NCBI GenBank assembly: GCA_900617975.1
Contig: UZAE01000513.1
Span: 1 to 22,008, forward strand
Direction: 5' to 3'
DNA: 22,008 bases
Origin: Rodentolepis nana
Taxonomy: Eukaryota; Platyhelminthes; Cestoda; Cyclophyllidea; Hymenolepididae
Position 1 is the stretch's first letter, and each line of letters starts with the position of its first letter. The notes under the pieces were generated by a model. The model was not told the origin of the DNA. It saw only the letters and a program-made list of their open reading frames with translations, and searched no databases. The position numbers and the translations under genes are program-made. Below, piece after piece: positions 12,163 to 21,738 of this stretch.

Positions 12163-15100
12163 CTGAAACAGAATACAAATAAAAACAAATAGCACGGGAT
12201 ATATTATACAACAAAAGGTTAATATTTAGCCAAAAAATTGAAATTACGCAAAAATTAAAATTTTAACTTCATTTGGCTGTTTATATCTTTTGTATTTATA
12301 ATCATTAAACCTATGCAGCAAGGCAAATAAACGTGTAACTTTTACTTATTTCTAAGTAATCGTAAGAGGATTAGATCGGTTTTATTACTTAAAAGTCATT
12401 CAGCTAACAATAAAATTGATAAAAGTAGAGGCATTCCCTATTTGAAGCCATGAATTCATATCATTTCTGTTTACGTCTCCACAATTATTTTCTGATAAGT
12501 TTATGACAATTAGTTCAAAATCTCTGAATAAGAAGGACAGTGACAACCACATGAAAATTCATAAAGCAGTTTGATAAAATGTCTTTGAAGAGCCCCGATT
12601 ATTTTATATTTTAAAATGTTGGTTTATTATTTCAGTTCTGTTGTAATAGGTGGGGCAAGTATGGAAACAATTAAATCAGTGCAAAATTAAATCGAATTCC
12701 CAGTAAATTCGTGCAATTAAGAGACGAGCAATAAAAGCTTACATTCATAGGACAGTTGTGGCGGTAGACTGCAGTGTTGGTAAGCCTGTCAACAATAAAA
12801 GTTAACGCATAATAATATCAGTTAACTCATATTTAATGATTAAATATGAAATAAAATGGAAACGCTTACGCTCTTATTGAAATAAATATTTGTTCGAATG
12901 AAACGATTGTTTGATTTTTGGATTGGTCTGTAATTATCAGCCATTAGACCGGCAGTTTTAAATTCCGACATTCGCAACGTTCGCAAGCCCTTTAACTAAA
13001 AGTCAAAAATTGGTTATCCCTTAAACAAAGTTATCGCGTCACAATTTTAGAATCCATAATTGCACATTTTATTGATTCTCTCTATATCGATAATATCGTG
13101 ATGAATCAGGTGTTTGAATAACTAAACACCCATTATTGTGGTTTAGTGAATCTACCTGAATTTTTAATCAATAAACAGCAATAAATAATTAAATAATAAT
13201 AATTAAAATGTCCCCAACCTTGTCTTATGCACTTTCTCTGTTGGTTTGGATTAATATTATTCTCGTTGTGCATCGTATAATAGTCCAACGCCCTTTCCAG
13301 ACTATGTGTATAGAGTCGCATCAACTCTTGTTAATTATGACGAGCAGATAGAGGTGAGAAATTCCACTTAGCCCTTGCAAATACTAGATCACATGTACTC
13401 GTTGCTGAAATATTCAGAAGATGACATGGGAAAATAACTACACAATCTAGGTTTAAGGAATTTCTTTCGCACTGTATTTATATTCCAACGAAGATTGAAC
13501 CGGCGATGGAAATAGCTGTCAGGTGTTAACTACAAATTTACTGAATGCATTCAAATTATTGTACATGGGTGGAATTACAAACGAATGCATTCTTGTGAGA
13601 TGAACTTTACTGATTCACACAAACTCTAGTTACGGCGTAAAAAGCGCTTGATCCGCTTCAACAGTTATCTATCTGAATCATTTAGTCAAGTACTTCTAGT
13701 CAAGACTCTCAGGAAGCAGAGTCAAATTCTGTTATTCAGCTAATAAAATTTGAAATGAGTAGCCCTTTAATACCTACATTACCTAAATGTACTAAGATCA
13801 GATTGGAAAAGCCAATTATACACGATTCCGTCAGAGTCCTGATATTTATCTATTTATTTTTGCTTACTTATTATCAAATATTTTATTCAATTGGCATTTC
13901 GTTGTGCTGCTAAACTATTATTCAACCCCACTTAACAAGTTTAGCAACTTGAAAACACCTCCCTCTTATGTTTTGGGAAGATAATGACTTTGCATTGTCA
14001 TTTCAGCAATAATATAATAAAATTAAAATCTTGAAATCTAATTTGCAGAAATATCTTTATCACGGCGATTGAACTATCATATGGTACATATTTGATTTCT
14101 ACTTATAGTTACATTAACGCAATACCGCCACAACACTATTAACCATAACATCCATACATAAAACAGCATTTATCTGTAAAACAAATAGAAAAAATGTCTT
14201 GAGTTCCTTTCACTGTACTAATATAAATTTATGTGCCAGTGATAAATTATTTAAAATCAATCGAGCTGATTTCGGTTTCTCATTAATAAACCTGTCATTG
14301 CATGGCAATGTGACTTCTAATTATTGTTCAGATTATGAGGAATCAAATAAAATACCACCTATGTCCCCCAATCTTATCCAAACAAAGTGACCTCTGAACG
14401 TATTTTCTTTCTAATTTGCCTAAATAAGTTGGCAATATGAAACGCTCATAGTTTTAATCGAAATTTTATGAAACGTAATTCGTTTATTCTTTTTAAGTAA
14501 AAATAAAATAGTGAATAGTATTAATTATATTATAAATAGGGAAAATTGTGAGCTCACATTTTCTTCAGTGACTATGACCGGTGCATTAAGGAGTATCCAC
14601 GTCACGGTTTCATGACACCCGGGAAAGCTCAGTGAACCCTGATATGTAATGAATTCTTGTGTTGAAGGAAGCATTGTTTTGAGTATCATGCCATATAGAC
14701 GTCGGTGTTCACCTAGTTGGAAATGGCAAAATTTACATTTATTTTAATAAAGAACTTTTAATGTTCTTAATTGCTCTGATCTGCTGGTTGATGCTGTAGC
14801 AAAACCGAGCTAATTGCTCCAGGAAACCTGTTCTAAGTTTCATTCGGGTCATTGTTCCAATAAATGCTTATTTGGCAAAGTTCAGATAGCTGATTGAAGA
14901 ATAAAACCTTAAGTCCATCCTACATGACTCAAAGTTTACCACGCTTTATTTTTAAGAATAAAATCTCGCTTTCTTTTCTCTAAACTTTTGCAGACTGCAT
15001 TCCTGATTCGCGATAGATAATAGGGAGTATGCCAAAGTTGATTTTCCAGAAAATACTGGCACTATTTTCTTATTTTTTGTGTTTTTGCCTTTTTCAGCCC

Positions 15101-18100
15101 ATTCAAAAAAAGAATGCCCTTTAATTCAAATAGTATTCATAAGAAAGAGGACTGTAATCGTAAAAGTTCATTTTAATATCCTAAATCATAAAAGTGAAAG
15201 GTTGGGTTTGATTTACAGATTTTTACCTTGATAAGCTTTTGACAAATCATTTTCTAAATGTCAACTGATATAAACTTTTGGGAGCTTACTGCAGCCACTA
15301 TATATGTATATTATGTAGAATACACAGTCTTCTAAGCACTATTTCTGTTTTGCAAAACTTTTAATCAACTTAGAAGATATTATTCCTATTGGATGATTTA
15401 TATAATAATCAAATTAACTCCTCATTACTTAGAAGAAGGAATATTCACTGACCTTTTAATCGCACTTCAGAAATGGTGGTAAGAAGGGCGGATATATCGG
15501 GGGCAGTGGTTTGGCCTTTCTGCAGTAAGAAAACCAAATGGCACTATGAAGCAGAATTAACGAATCGAAATCTAATCTTGCAATACGCGCAAATGATAGA
15601 ATAACTTTCACCGCAATTAACAATAGGTGAATGCGGATCGGACCTGGAAAAAAATAGTCTTACTTGCATAAAAATGGTAACAGCTGCAATACCATTGGGT
15701 CGATTGGCCGCATGAGAAAAATTTTGATAGAGATCAGAGTTATAAGCGTATAATTGGATCTAGAGGAAAAGAATATATGTATTAACCATCACTTTCTTTG
15801 ACTGTTGATTATTAAAATATTAAACTAGTACCTCTCCCGGAAAAGCTTTTCCGTCAATTTGATGTTCTGAGCCAACATCAGATGTACTGCCAAATTTTAT
15901 GACACCACCATGCAGACGATATCGATACGAGAGCGGACCATTCGTGAAGTAAATAGAGGATCCGTTGGATTCTGGTTGAAAGTACACGTCCTGTCCTGCA
16001 TTTACCACATCAAACGTCAACTAAAATAAAAGTGCACTCAATAAAAATTGGTGATAGTGAGCGGCTTTTAAACTATTACCATAAATGCGTGTTCATTCCC
16101 AAAGACAAATTCCATCAAGGCTAAAATCGAAAGTTTTCAACAATTGGAATATAATGCACAATAAGCTGAATACCTGACTTTTGAATTCTTAATGTGTGAA
16201 CTTTATCATTTGCACAAAACATATTGAATCCAAGTATCAATGTGTTTAAAACCCGTATTATTTCGGACACTGGAGTGGCCTCCAAATATCCGATATTTAT
16301 AGAAGAATTGCATTCCCAAGGAAAGAGTTCAGCTTTTCCAAAGCATATATATTTTAAATGTGCATCTCAAAAGTTTTGCCGAGAGTGTGCCAACTCGGTT
16401 GCGTTGCCTGTCATAGATGTTGGACGAAGATATTTTGGTCGCTTGCTCTACTACCAATGAATGCAAAACAGTTGACTCAACTCAGAAAATTCACCAGATT
16501 TCATTCAATGATACTAGTCCCTATCTCCTCCAATTTCCCATTTTCTTATTTTTTACATGTTGACTCATTTTTATTTCATGCTAAATGCTTCTGTTAGCTT
16601 CAGGTCTTTTGATTTTACAAAAATAAAATGAATATCACCTCATGTTTTGCAAGAGTTATATCTCAAATTCCAGCTTTATCGTGCCATACGGTGCTATCTT
16701 AATAAAGTAATGGTATTTAGAAAGTAAAGCCATTCAGCTAACCATGTCAAATTTACATAGAAATAGGAGCATTAGTCTAGCTTCCAATTTTTTACCGTCA
16801 TAGTTAATTTACGTAAGATATTTTGTATTAAGATAACGAGGGTGATTATTAATGTTCACGCACATTTAAAGACTTTAATATTTTACTAAATAGTGAGCAT
16901 CATTGACAAGTTCCTTTGTTCTGACCTTTTAAACATTTAATAATTTTGCTTGGAAGTGTTTGACAGAACTAAAACTATTGCTTTAAAAATGTCATTTTTT
17001 TTAAATTCGGTGAATTTTTAGCCGATTTTAGAACAGGTTGCTAGATAAGACAAATTTGCGATGTAGCAATTATCCCGAGCTTGAATAATTTTATAAAAGT
17101 TAAAGAAATAAATTTAGGAAAGTTACATATTCTAACATTTTTTTGCAATGAATTTTCTCAAATTTAGTTTATTTAATCTACACTGTAACATTGTTTTAAT
17201 TGAAAATTTCACTCAAAATTAAACATTGTTTGTTAGGTTTATAAATGAACGCTTCTATCATATTTAAAAGTAGTAATATTTGAAGTTTGATGCATATGGT
17301 TTTTCATACGATTTAATAAAAAAGAATATTAAAGAATTTTAAGATAAATAAACTTTATCGCCTGATGAAGTTGAGTATTTAATTAGAAATGACAATCAGG
17401 TTTCATGTTGAGCACTGAAACTGAAATATCATATCTAGGAAACTACTGGTACTAAATACACATATCAAATAAATTATTGCGATTTGTCAGACTTTCTCTT
17501 AGATGTCAAAACTCCTTCATCATATTCTGCTTTTGTGATGTTTCCCCATGAAGAAATGAATTTCCTTTCTCCCAATGAATCAAATTTCTTATTCCTACAA
17601 CTTCCATTTCTTTGACTAACTCTGGTGTTAAAAAATGGAAAATCTTCGATAGTATAATACTTCGACTGTAGATTATAAATTCTAAAAATTCGATACTTAA
17701 ACAGATGAAAGTGCACCAATAATAATACGAAATCGAACCTCAGCGGAAATGCCTTCAATAGCCAGAGGTCGGAGTGTATGATCAAATATTAGATCTTGGA
17801 GTCGAATGTTGATTGGAGATTGCATGTGTCCCTTCGAGCAGGCCGACCATATATCATTTGAAAACATCATTGAAGCGCGTCCCCAGTGATTTGGACCTAC
17901 AAATAGCAGCTAGAAATAGAGCTGGCATCTAACCCAAAATCAGTATAAGCTTCGCTTTCATTTAGTTTTGATATTTTCAAATCCTTTTTTTCTAAAGGAA
18001 TGTTAGAAATAAACGGAAGAGGATCGATTAGGTATTTAGGCAAAGTAAATACCGGTTAGCCAGATAATGGGTTGCCCAGACGTGACGCACGATAGACCGT

Positions 18101-20318
18101 AATGGCCATTCTGGTACAAAGACACATTATGTATAAATCACCATCAGAGGACATAGTGGCCAGTGAAAGCACAATTTTGCTTTAGCTGATAGGAAAATTG
18201 AATTTTAACTTTCAACCAATCATTCCATTGTACACTTCTTTGGCGAATTTCTTTTAATCTTTAATCACCACATTCCTTTGAGTCAAAACACCACGACCTG
18301 AGTTTTAATAGCAATTTCATTTTAGTGGTCACCTGATGGGAGTTAGTGTTTGTAACACTCTTCATTGACAGTTGAGTTTCGTCATCTATGAAAACTCATT
18401 CTTATTAAAAGCAGCCATCATAGAATTGAAACCATATGTTCCACCATTTGAAGGCAATGCAAATATTATAGTAGGAGGAGTGAATTACGGAACCAAAAAT
18501 GTGAGTCTATTCGGATATCAGTACAATAGTGGAACAAGCACATTAAAAATTTCATTGCTAGTTTTAACCCCATACTCATACTTGTAAGAGCGTACCTTTG
18601 AATTCTGTTAGATTGATTAGCTATTCGTCTTTGTCCAATTCCCCGAAAGTTCTGAATACGGTGTACATGATTTCACCCAGAAATTTGCGAATCAAGTAGA
18701 ACAAATAAATGCGCTTCGACAATTTTTAATCAAGAATAATATGGAAAATATATTTCTACAAAAATTGAATAGTTCAAACAAAATATATATATATATATAT
18801 AAATTTCAATTTTCGCAAACATGACTTCATAACATACTAGTATAAGAGTCTTTACTAGCGTAAAAACAAACAGTTAATGTGCAAAAAAATGAGAGCAAAT
18901 GAAAGTAGAAAGAAGAACGGTGTTTAGTGAAGGCGTTTGCATAAGTGATGACTGGTTTGCAGTCAACAGACATGAATGCTTACATGGGTATTGCTCTTTA
19001 ATAAGTAGTCAATATTACATCACTGACGAAAAATTTTCATGGACCATTAAAGGTGCAATACAAAGAGAACGAATCAGCGTACGCATGGACTAAAAGCCTC
19101 AAAACTGAGAAAATATTGACATTGTAAGCATAGAGAAATAATATTACGTCAAAGTAGAAAATTATAACTCCGTGTTAGAGTTATATGACTTTTATTCCTG
19201 TTCACATATTTCAGGAATTGCCTACTTTGTATTCTGATAAATTCATGTTTTTTTAATAAAATCAAAACTTTAGTAGTCAGTTGATTAATTCCAATCCAAC
19301 GATTGGCCAATTTAGACATGCGTACTAAGCGATGATATGATTATAACGAGGACAAACCTGTGTAAATTCAATCGACCTTGACTTAAAAAGTAACTTAATA
19401 AAATCGCAGCCCCGTTATTTGCACAATAGAACACAAAGCTAAGTATTGAGTCCAGTTATATGTAAAATATTCTATGGCCAACTGAATGAATTCGTCTTGT
19501 TTTACTTCCCTCAAACATATCGCACAATTCAAAATTCTGTTGCGTTCTGTTTTGCTGACCTTAGACCACCATGCAAGAATAATTAATGTGCAATTATTGA
19601 ATTTCATCAAGCTGCATTCGCACGTTGTATAAATGTCGTTTAGTGGCAAAGAAAGTGGTTTCCTCTGAGTTCATATTTGCCAGTAAAAAGTTGTAGCCTC
19701 TAAGCGAAAAGTCAAAAGGACTCTTTCAATCCTTCCTCAATACCCACCCCAAACCCCCTTTTTTGCGCATTTGACAGCAGAATTTCGAATTGGCAAAATT
19801 TAGTCACGTAAATGCAGGAATATAAAACTCAAACGCACTTTTACTTTCAAACAAAAAAACTTACGAATAAACATTCAAAATCAAAGCAAAACAAATTGGT
19901 TGCTTAACATTTTAGTCAAACAATCTCATTAACTACTCATGAAGTATGAGCAAACGAAACATATATATATGTTAATTGTCATTTTAATACTTTATATACT
20001 TGATATTTCTTCTTTTTAACTCCCCTTCAATTAAGAGTAGTTTGTCAGCTCATAATTATTATTGGTTTCTCTTTTATGAAAGCATTAGTTGTATATCAAT
20101 GCAACTGAACAAGCTCGTATGGTAAATGTAGAAGTGGGCAATTAAAACAAAAGGAGTAGAGGAAGACGATTTAAGCGACAATAAAGTAAGGACCTACCTC
20201 CAATTGCGCCTTCCTTGTAGTGCCACCAATTGTCCCACGTCAAATCCCAGCTGCCTTCTTGCCAGAGGCAGTCTACCGATATCACTGAAAAGAAATGGAA
20301 TAATGCACTCTTCTGCAT
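12146..20318 (-). CDS. CA10-like: Carbonic anhydrase-related protein, CA10/CA11 class (eight coding segments)
   Basis: Predicted secreted, catalytically inactive alpha-carbonic-anhydrase-fold protein. Coding segments in transcript order are 20318-20198, 17896-17739, 16020-15832, 15759-15664, 15519-15453, 14712-14558, 13324-13219 and 12162-12146; they total 909 nt (302 aa), and every junction keeps phase. Residues 1-17 look like a signal peptide. The CA domain runs from about W31 to R296: GPNHWG (41-46), C60...QSPINI (66-71), GSEH (143-146), NRPNG (175-179), ITYQGS (232-237), C243-H-E-T-V-T-W and KCIR (293-296). The zinc-ligand positions of CA II (H94, H96, H119) are V133, K135 and Q158. C60 and C243 sit where secreted carbonic anhydrases form a disulfide. 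Sequons are N112-G-S and N169-F-S; the second coincides with a sequon in vertebrate CA10. Length is near that of the vertebrate proteins (about 328 aa). Vertebrate CA10/CA11 bind neurexins at synapses; a similar role here is inference. Family assignment is firm; both ends are less sure. Confidence 0.9.
12163..13218 (-). other. Candidate intron 7 of the CA10/11-like gene
   Basis: Runs from GTTGGG to GTTTCAG, 1056 bp, if the terminal exon at 12162 is right. Its first 86 bases are also open in the exon 7 frame. Confidence 0.4.
13219..13324 (-). CDS. CA10-like: CA10/11-like exon 7 (HSLER ... KCIR)
   Basis: It starts in phase 0 after ACAAGAG, an acceptor with a poor immediate context but a pyrimidine stretch about 15-35 nt upstream. 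L-M-R-L-Y (263-267) continues the E-E-N of exon 6 as S-S-E-Q-V-L-K-F does in CA II. H269-S-L-E-R matches M-H-S-L-R of CA10, and N-I-N-P-N-Q-Q-R-K-C-I-R (285-296) matches the P-x-Q-x-L-N-x-R-C-I-R of CA10. The proposed donor is GACAAG|GTTGGG (phase 1, weak). Without splicing, the frame runs on to a stop at 13135-13133, adding a tyrosine- and isoleucine-rich tail. Confidence 0.85.
13325..14557 (-). other. Intron 6 of the CA10/11-like gene
   Basis: Runs from GTGAGC to AAGAG, 1233 bp. No further family exon is needed here because residue spacing across the junction agrees with active CAs. A+T-rich with no other structure noted. Confidence 0.7.
14558..14712 (-). CDS. CA10-like: CA10/11-like exon 6 (ITYQGS, second domain cysteine)
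   Basis: The acceptor TTTCCAACTAG|GT starts with two bases completing G211; 155 nt, ends in phase 0 at GAAAAT|GTGAGC. Residues 212-262 include M-L-P (224-226), F-I-T-Y-Q-G-S-L (231-238), P-G-C243-H-E-T-V-T-W (241-249), I-L-L-N-A-P-V-I-V. This corresponds to F-I-T-Y-D-G-S...P-P-C-Y-E-T of CA10. T199 of CA II aligns with S239 and P202 with G242, further departures from an active site. C243 is the predicted disulfide partner of C60. Confidence 0.93.
14713..15452 (-). other. Intron 5 of the CA10/11-like gene
   Basis: Runs from GTCAGT to CAACTAG, 740 bp. A+T-rich; no further exon is needed here by domain spacing. Confidence 0.7.
15453..15519 (-). CDS. CA10-like: CA10/11-like exon 5 (67-nt exon)
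   Basis: The acceptor GGTTTTCTTACTGCAG|AAA and donor TTAAAAG|GTCAGT are both strong. It starts in phase 0 and ends in phase 1, exactly what exons 4 and 6 require. It encodes residues 189-210 plus the first base of G211: K-G-Q-T-T-A-P-D-I, a helix-like S-A-L-L-T-T-I, then S-E-V-R-L-K. This fills the helix between the PNG strand and the LP...ITYQGS strand and brings the spacing within two residues of CA10. Too short to show as a long open frame, but supported by phase, splice sites, G+C rise and domain length. Confidence 0.85.
15664..15759 (-). CDS. CA10-like: CA10/11-like exon 4 (third zinc-ligand position lost; PNG segment)
   Basis: The acceptor TTTTCCTCTAG|ATC closes a 72-bp intron after exon 3. 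The exon is 96 nt, phase 0 at both ends, residues 157-188. I-Q158-L-Y-A-Y-N aligns with V-Q-L-I-H-Y-N of CA10, so the third zinc ligand (H119 of CA II) is Gln, as in CA10/11. Then S-D-L-Y, sequon N169-F-S, A-A, R-P-N-G (176-179) and I-F-M-Q. The donor ATGCAA|GTAAGA is a strong consensus. The frame stays open past this donor as far as a stop at 15546-15544; see the related finding. Confidence 0.92.
15832..16020 (-). CDS. CA10-like: CA10/11-like exon 3 (degenerate zinc site, GSEH segment)
   Basis: The acceptor is TTATTTTAG|TTG and the donor GGAGAG|GTACTA; 189 nt, phase 0 at both ends, residues 94-156. It carries N100-A-G and the sequon N112-G-S. L-S-Y-R-Y-R-L (123-129) parallels the Y-S-H-R-L strand of CA10. 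The active-site strand reads V133-I-K135-F-G where active CAs have His-x-His-W-G. Then G143-S-E-H and F153-P-G-E156 follow, as in CA10 (GSEH...F-S-G-E). This is the clearest proof of the family and of loss of the first two zinc ligands. Confidence 0.95.
16021..17738 (-). other. Intron 2 of the CA10/11-like gene
   Basis: Runs from GTTCGA to TTATTTTAG, 1718 bp. Mostly A+T-rich and featureless. A plus-strand open stretch at about 16224-16460 is somewhat richer in G+C and cysteine codons, but I recognise nothing in it. Confidence 0.75.
17739..17896 (-). CDS. CA10-like: CA10/11-like exon 2 (GPNHWG ... QSPINI segment)
   Basis: The acceptor is TTTGTAG|GTCC. The first two bases complete G41 with exon 1. 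The exon encodes residues 41-93: G-P-N-H-W-G, W57-S-A-C60-S-K-G, Q66-S-P-I-N-I, then L-I-F-D...L-R-P-L (76-85). All are family landmarks at the expected spacing. C60 is the position of the N-terminal cysteine of the disulfide in secreted CAs. The exon ends in phase 0 at GCT GAG|GTTCGA, a weak donor, but the frame closes shortly afterwards and the next exon continues the alignment exactly. Length 158 nt. A longer open frame on the same strand (17474-17785) overlaps it in another frame and is a shadow. Confidence 0.92.
18783..18801. repeat. (AT)n microsatellite, 19 bp
   Basis: Perfect alternating A/T within intron 1 of the CA10/11-like gene. Confidence 0.9.
19958..19973. repeat. 16-bp palindrome, second copy of AACAT(AT)nGTT
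   Basis: Same core as 6709-6726, sharing 18 bases (GA plus the palindrome) with that site. Confidence 0.8.
20198..20318 (-). CDS. CA10-like: CA10/11-like exon 1: start codon, putative signal peptide, N-terminal WW segment
   Basis: ATG at 20318-20316 is the first Met after an in-frame TAA. It opens M-Q-K followed by a hydrophobic run (A-L-F-H-F-F-S-V-I-S-V) and C17, which is signal-peptide-like. The mature start then reads L-W-Q-E-G-S-W, and D-N-W-W-H-Y-K-E-G matches the WW-Y segment at the start of CA10/11 and insect CARP domains. It ends in phase 1 at GGAG|GTAGGT. Caveat: the hydrophobic stretch is encoded by a pyrimidine tract ending TTTCTTTTCAG (AG at 20286-20285), itself a good splice acceptor. 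The true exon may therefore start at 20284 (phase 1) with the signal peptide supplied by an exon farther upstream. The segment from 20271 down is supported by homology in either case. Confidence 0.8.
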
Positions 20319-21696
20319 TAATTGATAGATAATAAAGTTTTAGCCGTTAATATAGCGTATTCGAGCAAAAGGTCAATTATATCCCGTTAATAAGTCTGCT
20401 TTTTTCTCTCAAGAATTCTTGCCGTACAAAATCAATATTCAATTGAATTTTCGCTCCATTCATGCTTGCTTACCACAAGTAGAGAGTTTATTACGATTAC
20501 TGTTTATTTTTGATACCAAAAGTCTCGAATCAAATTATATAAATAAATAAATATATGCATATTTGCAGAAAAGAGTGTGATGATTGCAAAATTATGATGG
20601 CATGCGAGTGAAAATGGTAGATGAATTGCGTTGCATTGAATTGAGCAATTGCTCCACAATCCACTGAAAATTATTCCACATATATCAGGCCATCAATCAC
20701 TGCAAACTGTTATTTATTGAATTCTGCTACATCAATCATTGCGCAAAATTTTGACACTTTAAGGAAACAAAAAAAAGCAAAAATTAACCATTTGTTCTAG
20801 CATATTTTGAAATGGCTAAATTTCGAAATACCACGATTTTGGCATCTATTTGGAAGAGAATAATTAAGCAAATGCATGAAAATGGAATTTAAGCACTGAA
20901 CGAAACAATCATTACAGCGCTTTCAATATTAAGACAATTTCAACTTTCTATTTTTTATCTCCCTTAAACAGAACAGTAATGCGCTTATTTAACTAAATCA
21001 TGGCTCTTTGCAGTGAGTTGAAGTTGTATAGATATGTCTAAATTCACCCATTCATTCTCATCATTGGGCCACAAAAATATTGCTTTAGATGTTTACAAAT
21101 GTGTTTTGAGAGTTAATCTTAGCCAAACTAAATCCAAAGAGACAATGGGGACTTTGCACCCTGCAATAAAAGTTGAAGTTGTAGAGTATTTTTATTGGCA
21201 AATTCTTACTAAATAATTAATATAACTTAATCGTGGGTGGTATAAAAACGTGATATGGAATGGGCCAAGTACTTTTAAATGTCAAACCTGGCAGGTATGA
21301 CGTGTAAATAAAAAATAAATTAACTTTTACACTTCACGAGATAAGGCTCCAACAATGGAATACAAATGTAAAGATTAACTTCTATTCAAAAAGTTAATCG
21401 CATATTTTGCTCAATCTCTTTTATCTTGTCACTTTGAAAAAAACACGTCGAAAGCCATTTAAAGTTAGCATATTCTTAGCGTTCGATGTTTTTCACATGA
21501 ATTTAGCATTTTGGAAAGCGTTAAAAGTAAAGAAATATTTTAAATTTAGGTCCCAATGAAATGGAATATAAAATTGGCTTTGATTGTAAGTTTAAAATAT
21601 TAACTTTCTTTCCGTTTAATATCCCCATTTTAAATGCCCTTACTTAATCAACTGGGTTGCATTTTGAGAAGTAACTAATTTACCTATGGTGGTTAT

Positions 21697-21738
<42 letters not shown>

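Larger units (their letters stand above)
17897..20197 (-). other. Intron 1 of the CA10/11-like gene
   Basis: Runs from GTAGGT to TTTGTAG, 2301 bp. It is A+T-rich with an (AT)n run and one G+C-richer patch at about 18050-18180 (see findings). Open frames inside it (18372-18587 and 18899-19093 on plus, 19395-19649 on minus) show no recognisable motif and are left unannotated. Confidence 0.75.

Noticed and set aside
15612..15663. Initially taken as the continuation of exon 4 (read-through to a phase 1 donor).
   Set aside because: Exon 5 at 15453-15519 has better splice sites and restores family length; the read-through is kept only as a possible isoform.
16224..16597. Two overlapping plus-strand open frames in intron 2.
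   Set aside because: Cysteine spacing suggested a small zinc-binding fold at first glance, but there is no repeatable motif, and the frames overlap each other antisense to a real gene.
17474..17785. 103-aa minus-strand open frame.
   Set aside because: It overlaps CA10/11-like exon 2 in the wrong frame and runs into intron 2; the true frame of the exon gives the family motifs.
18372..18587. Plus-strand open frame followed by a perfect-looking donor AAAAAT|GTGAGT.
   Set aside because: A single donor with no convincing acceptor, partner exon or recognisable protein; it lies antisense in intron 1.
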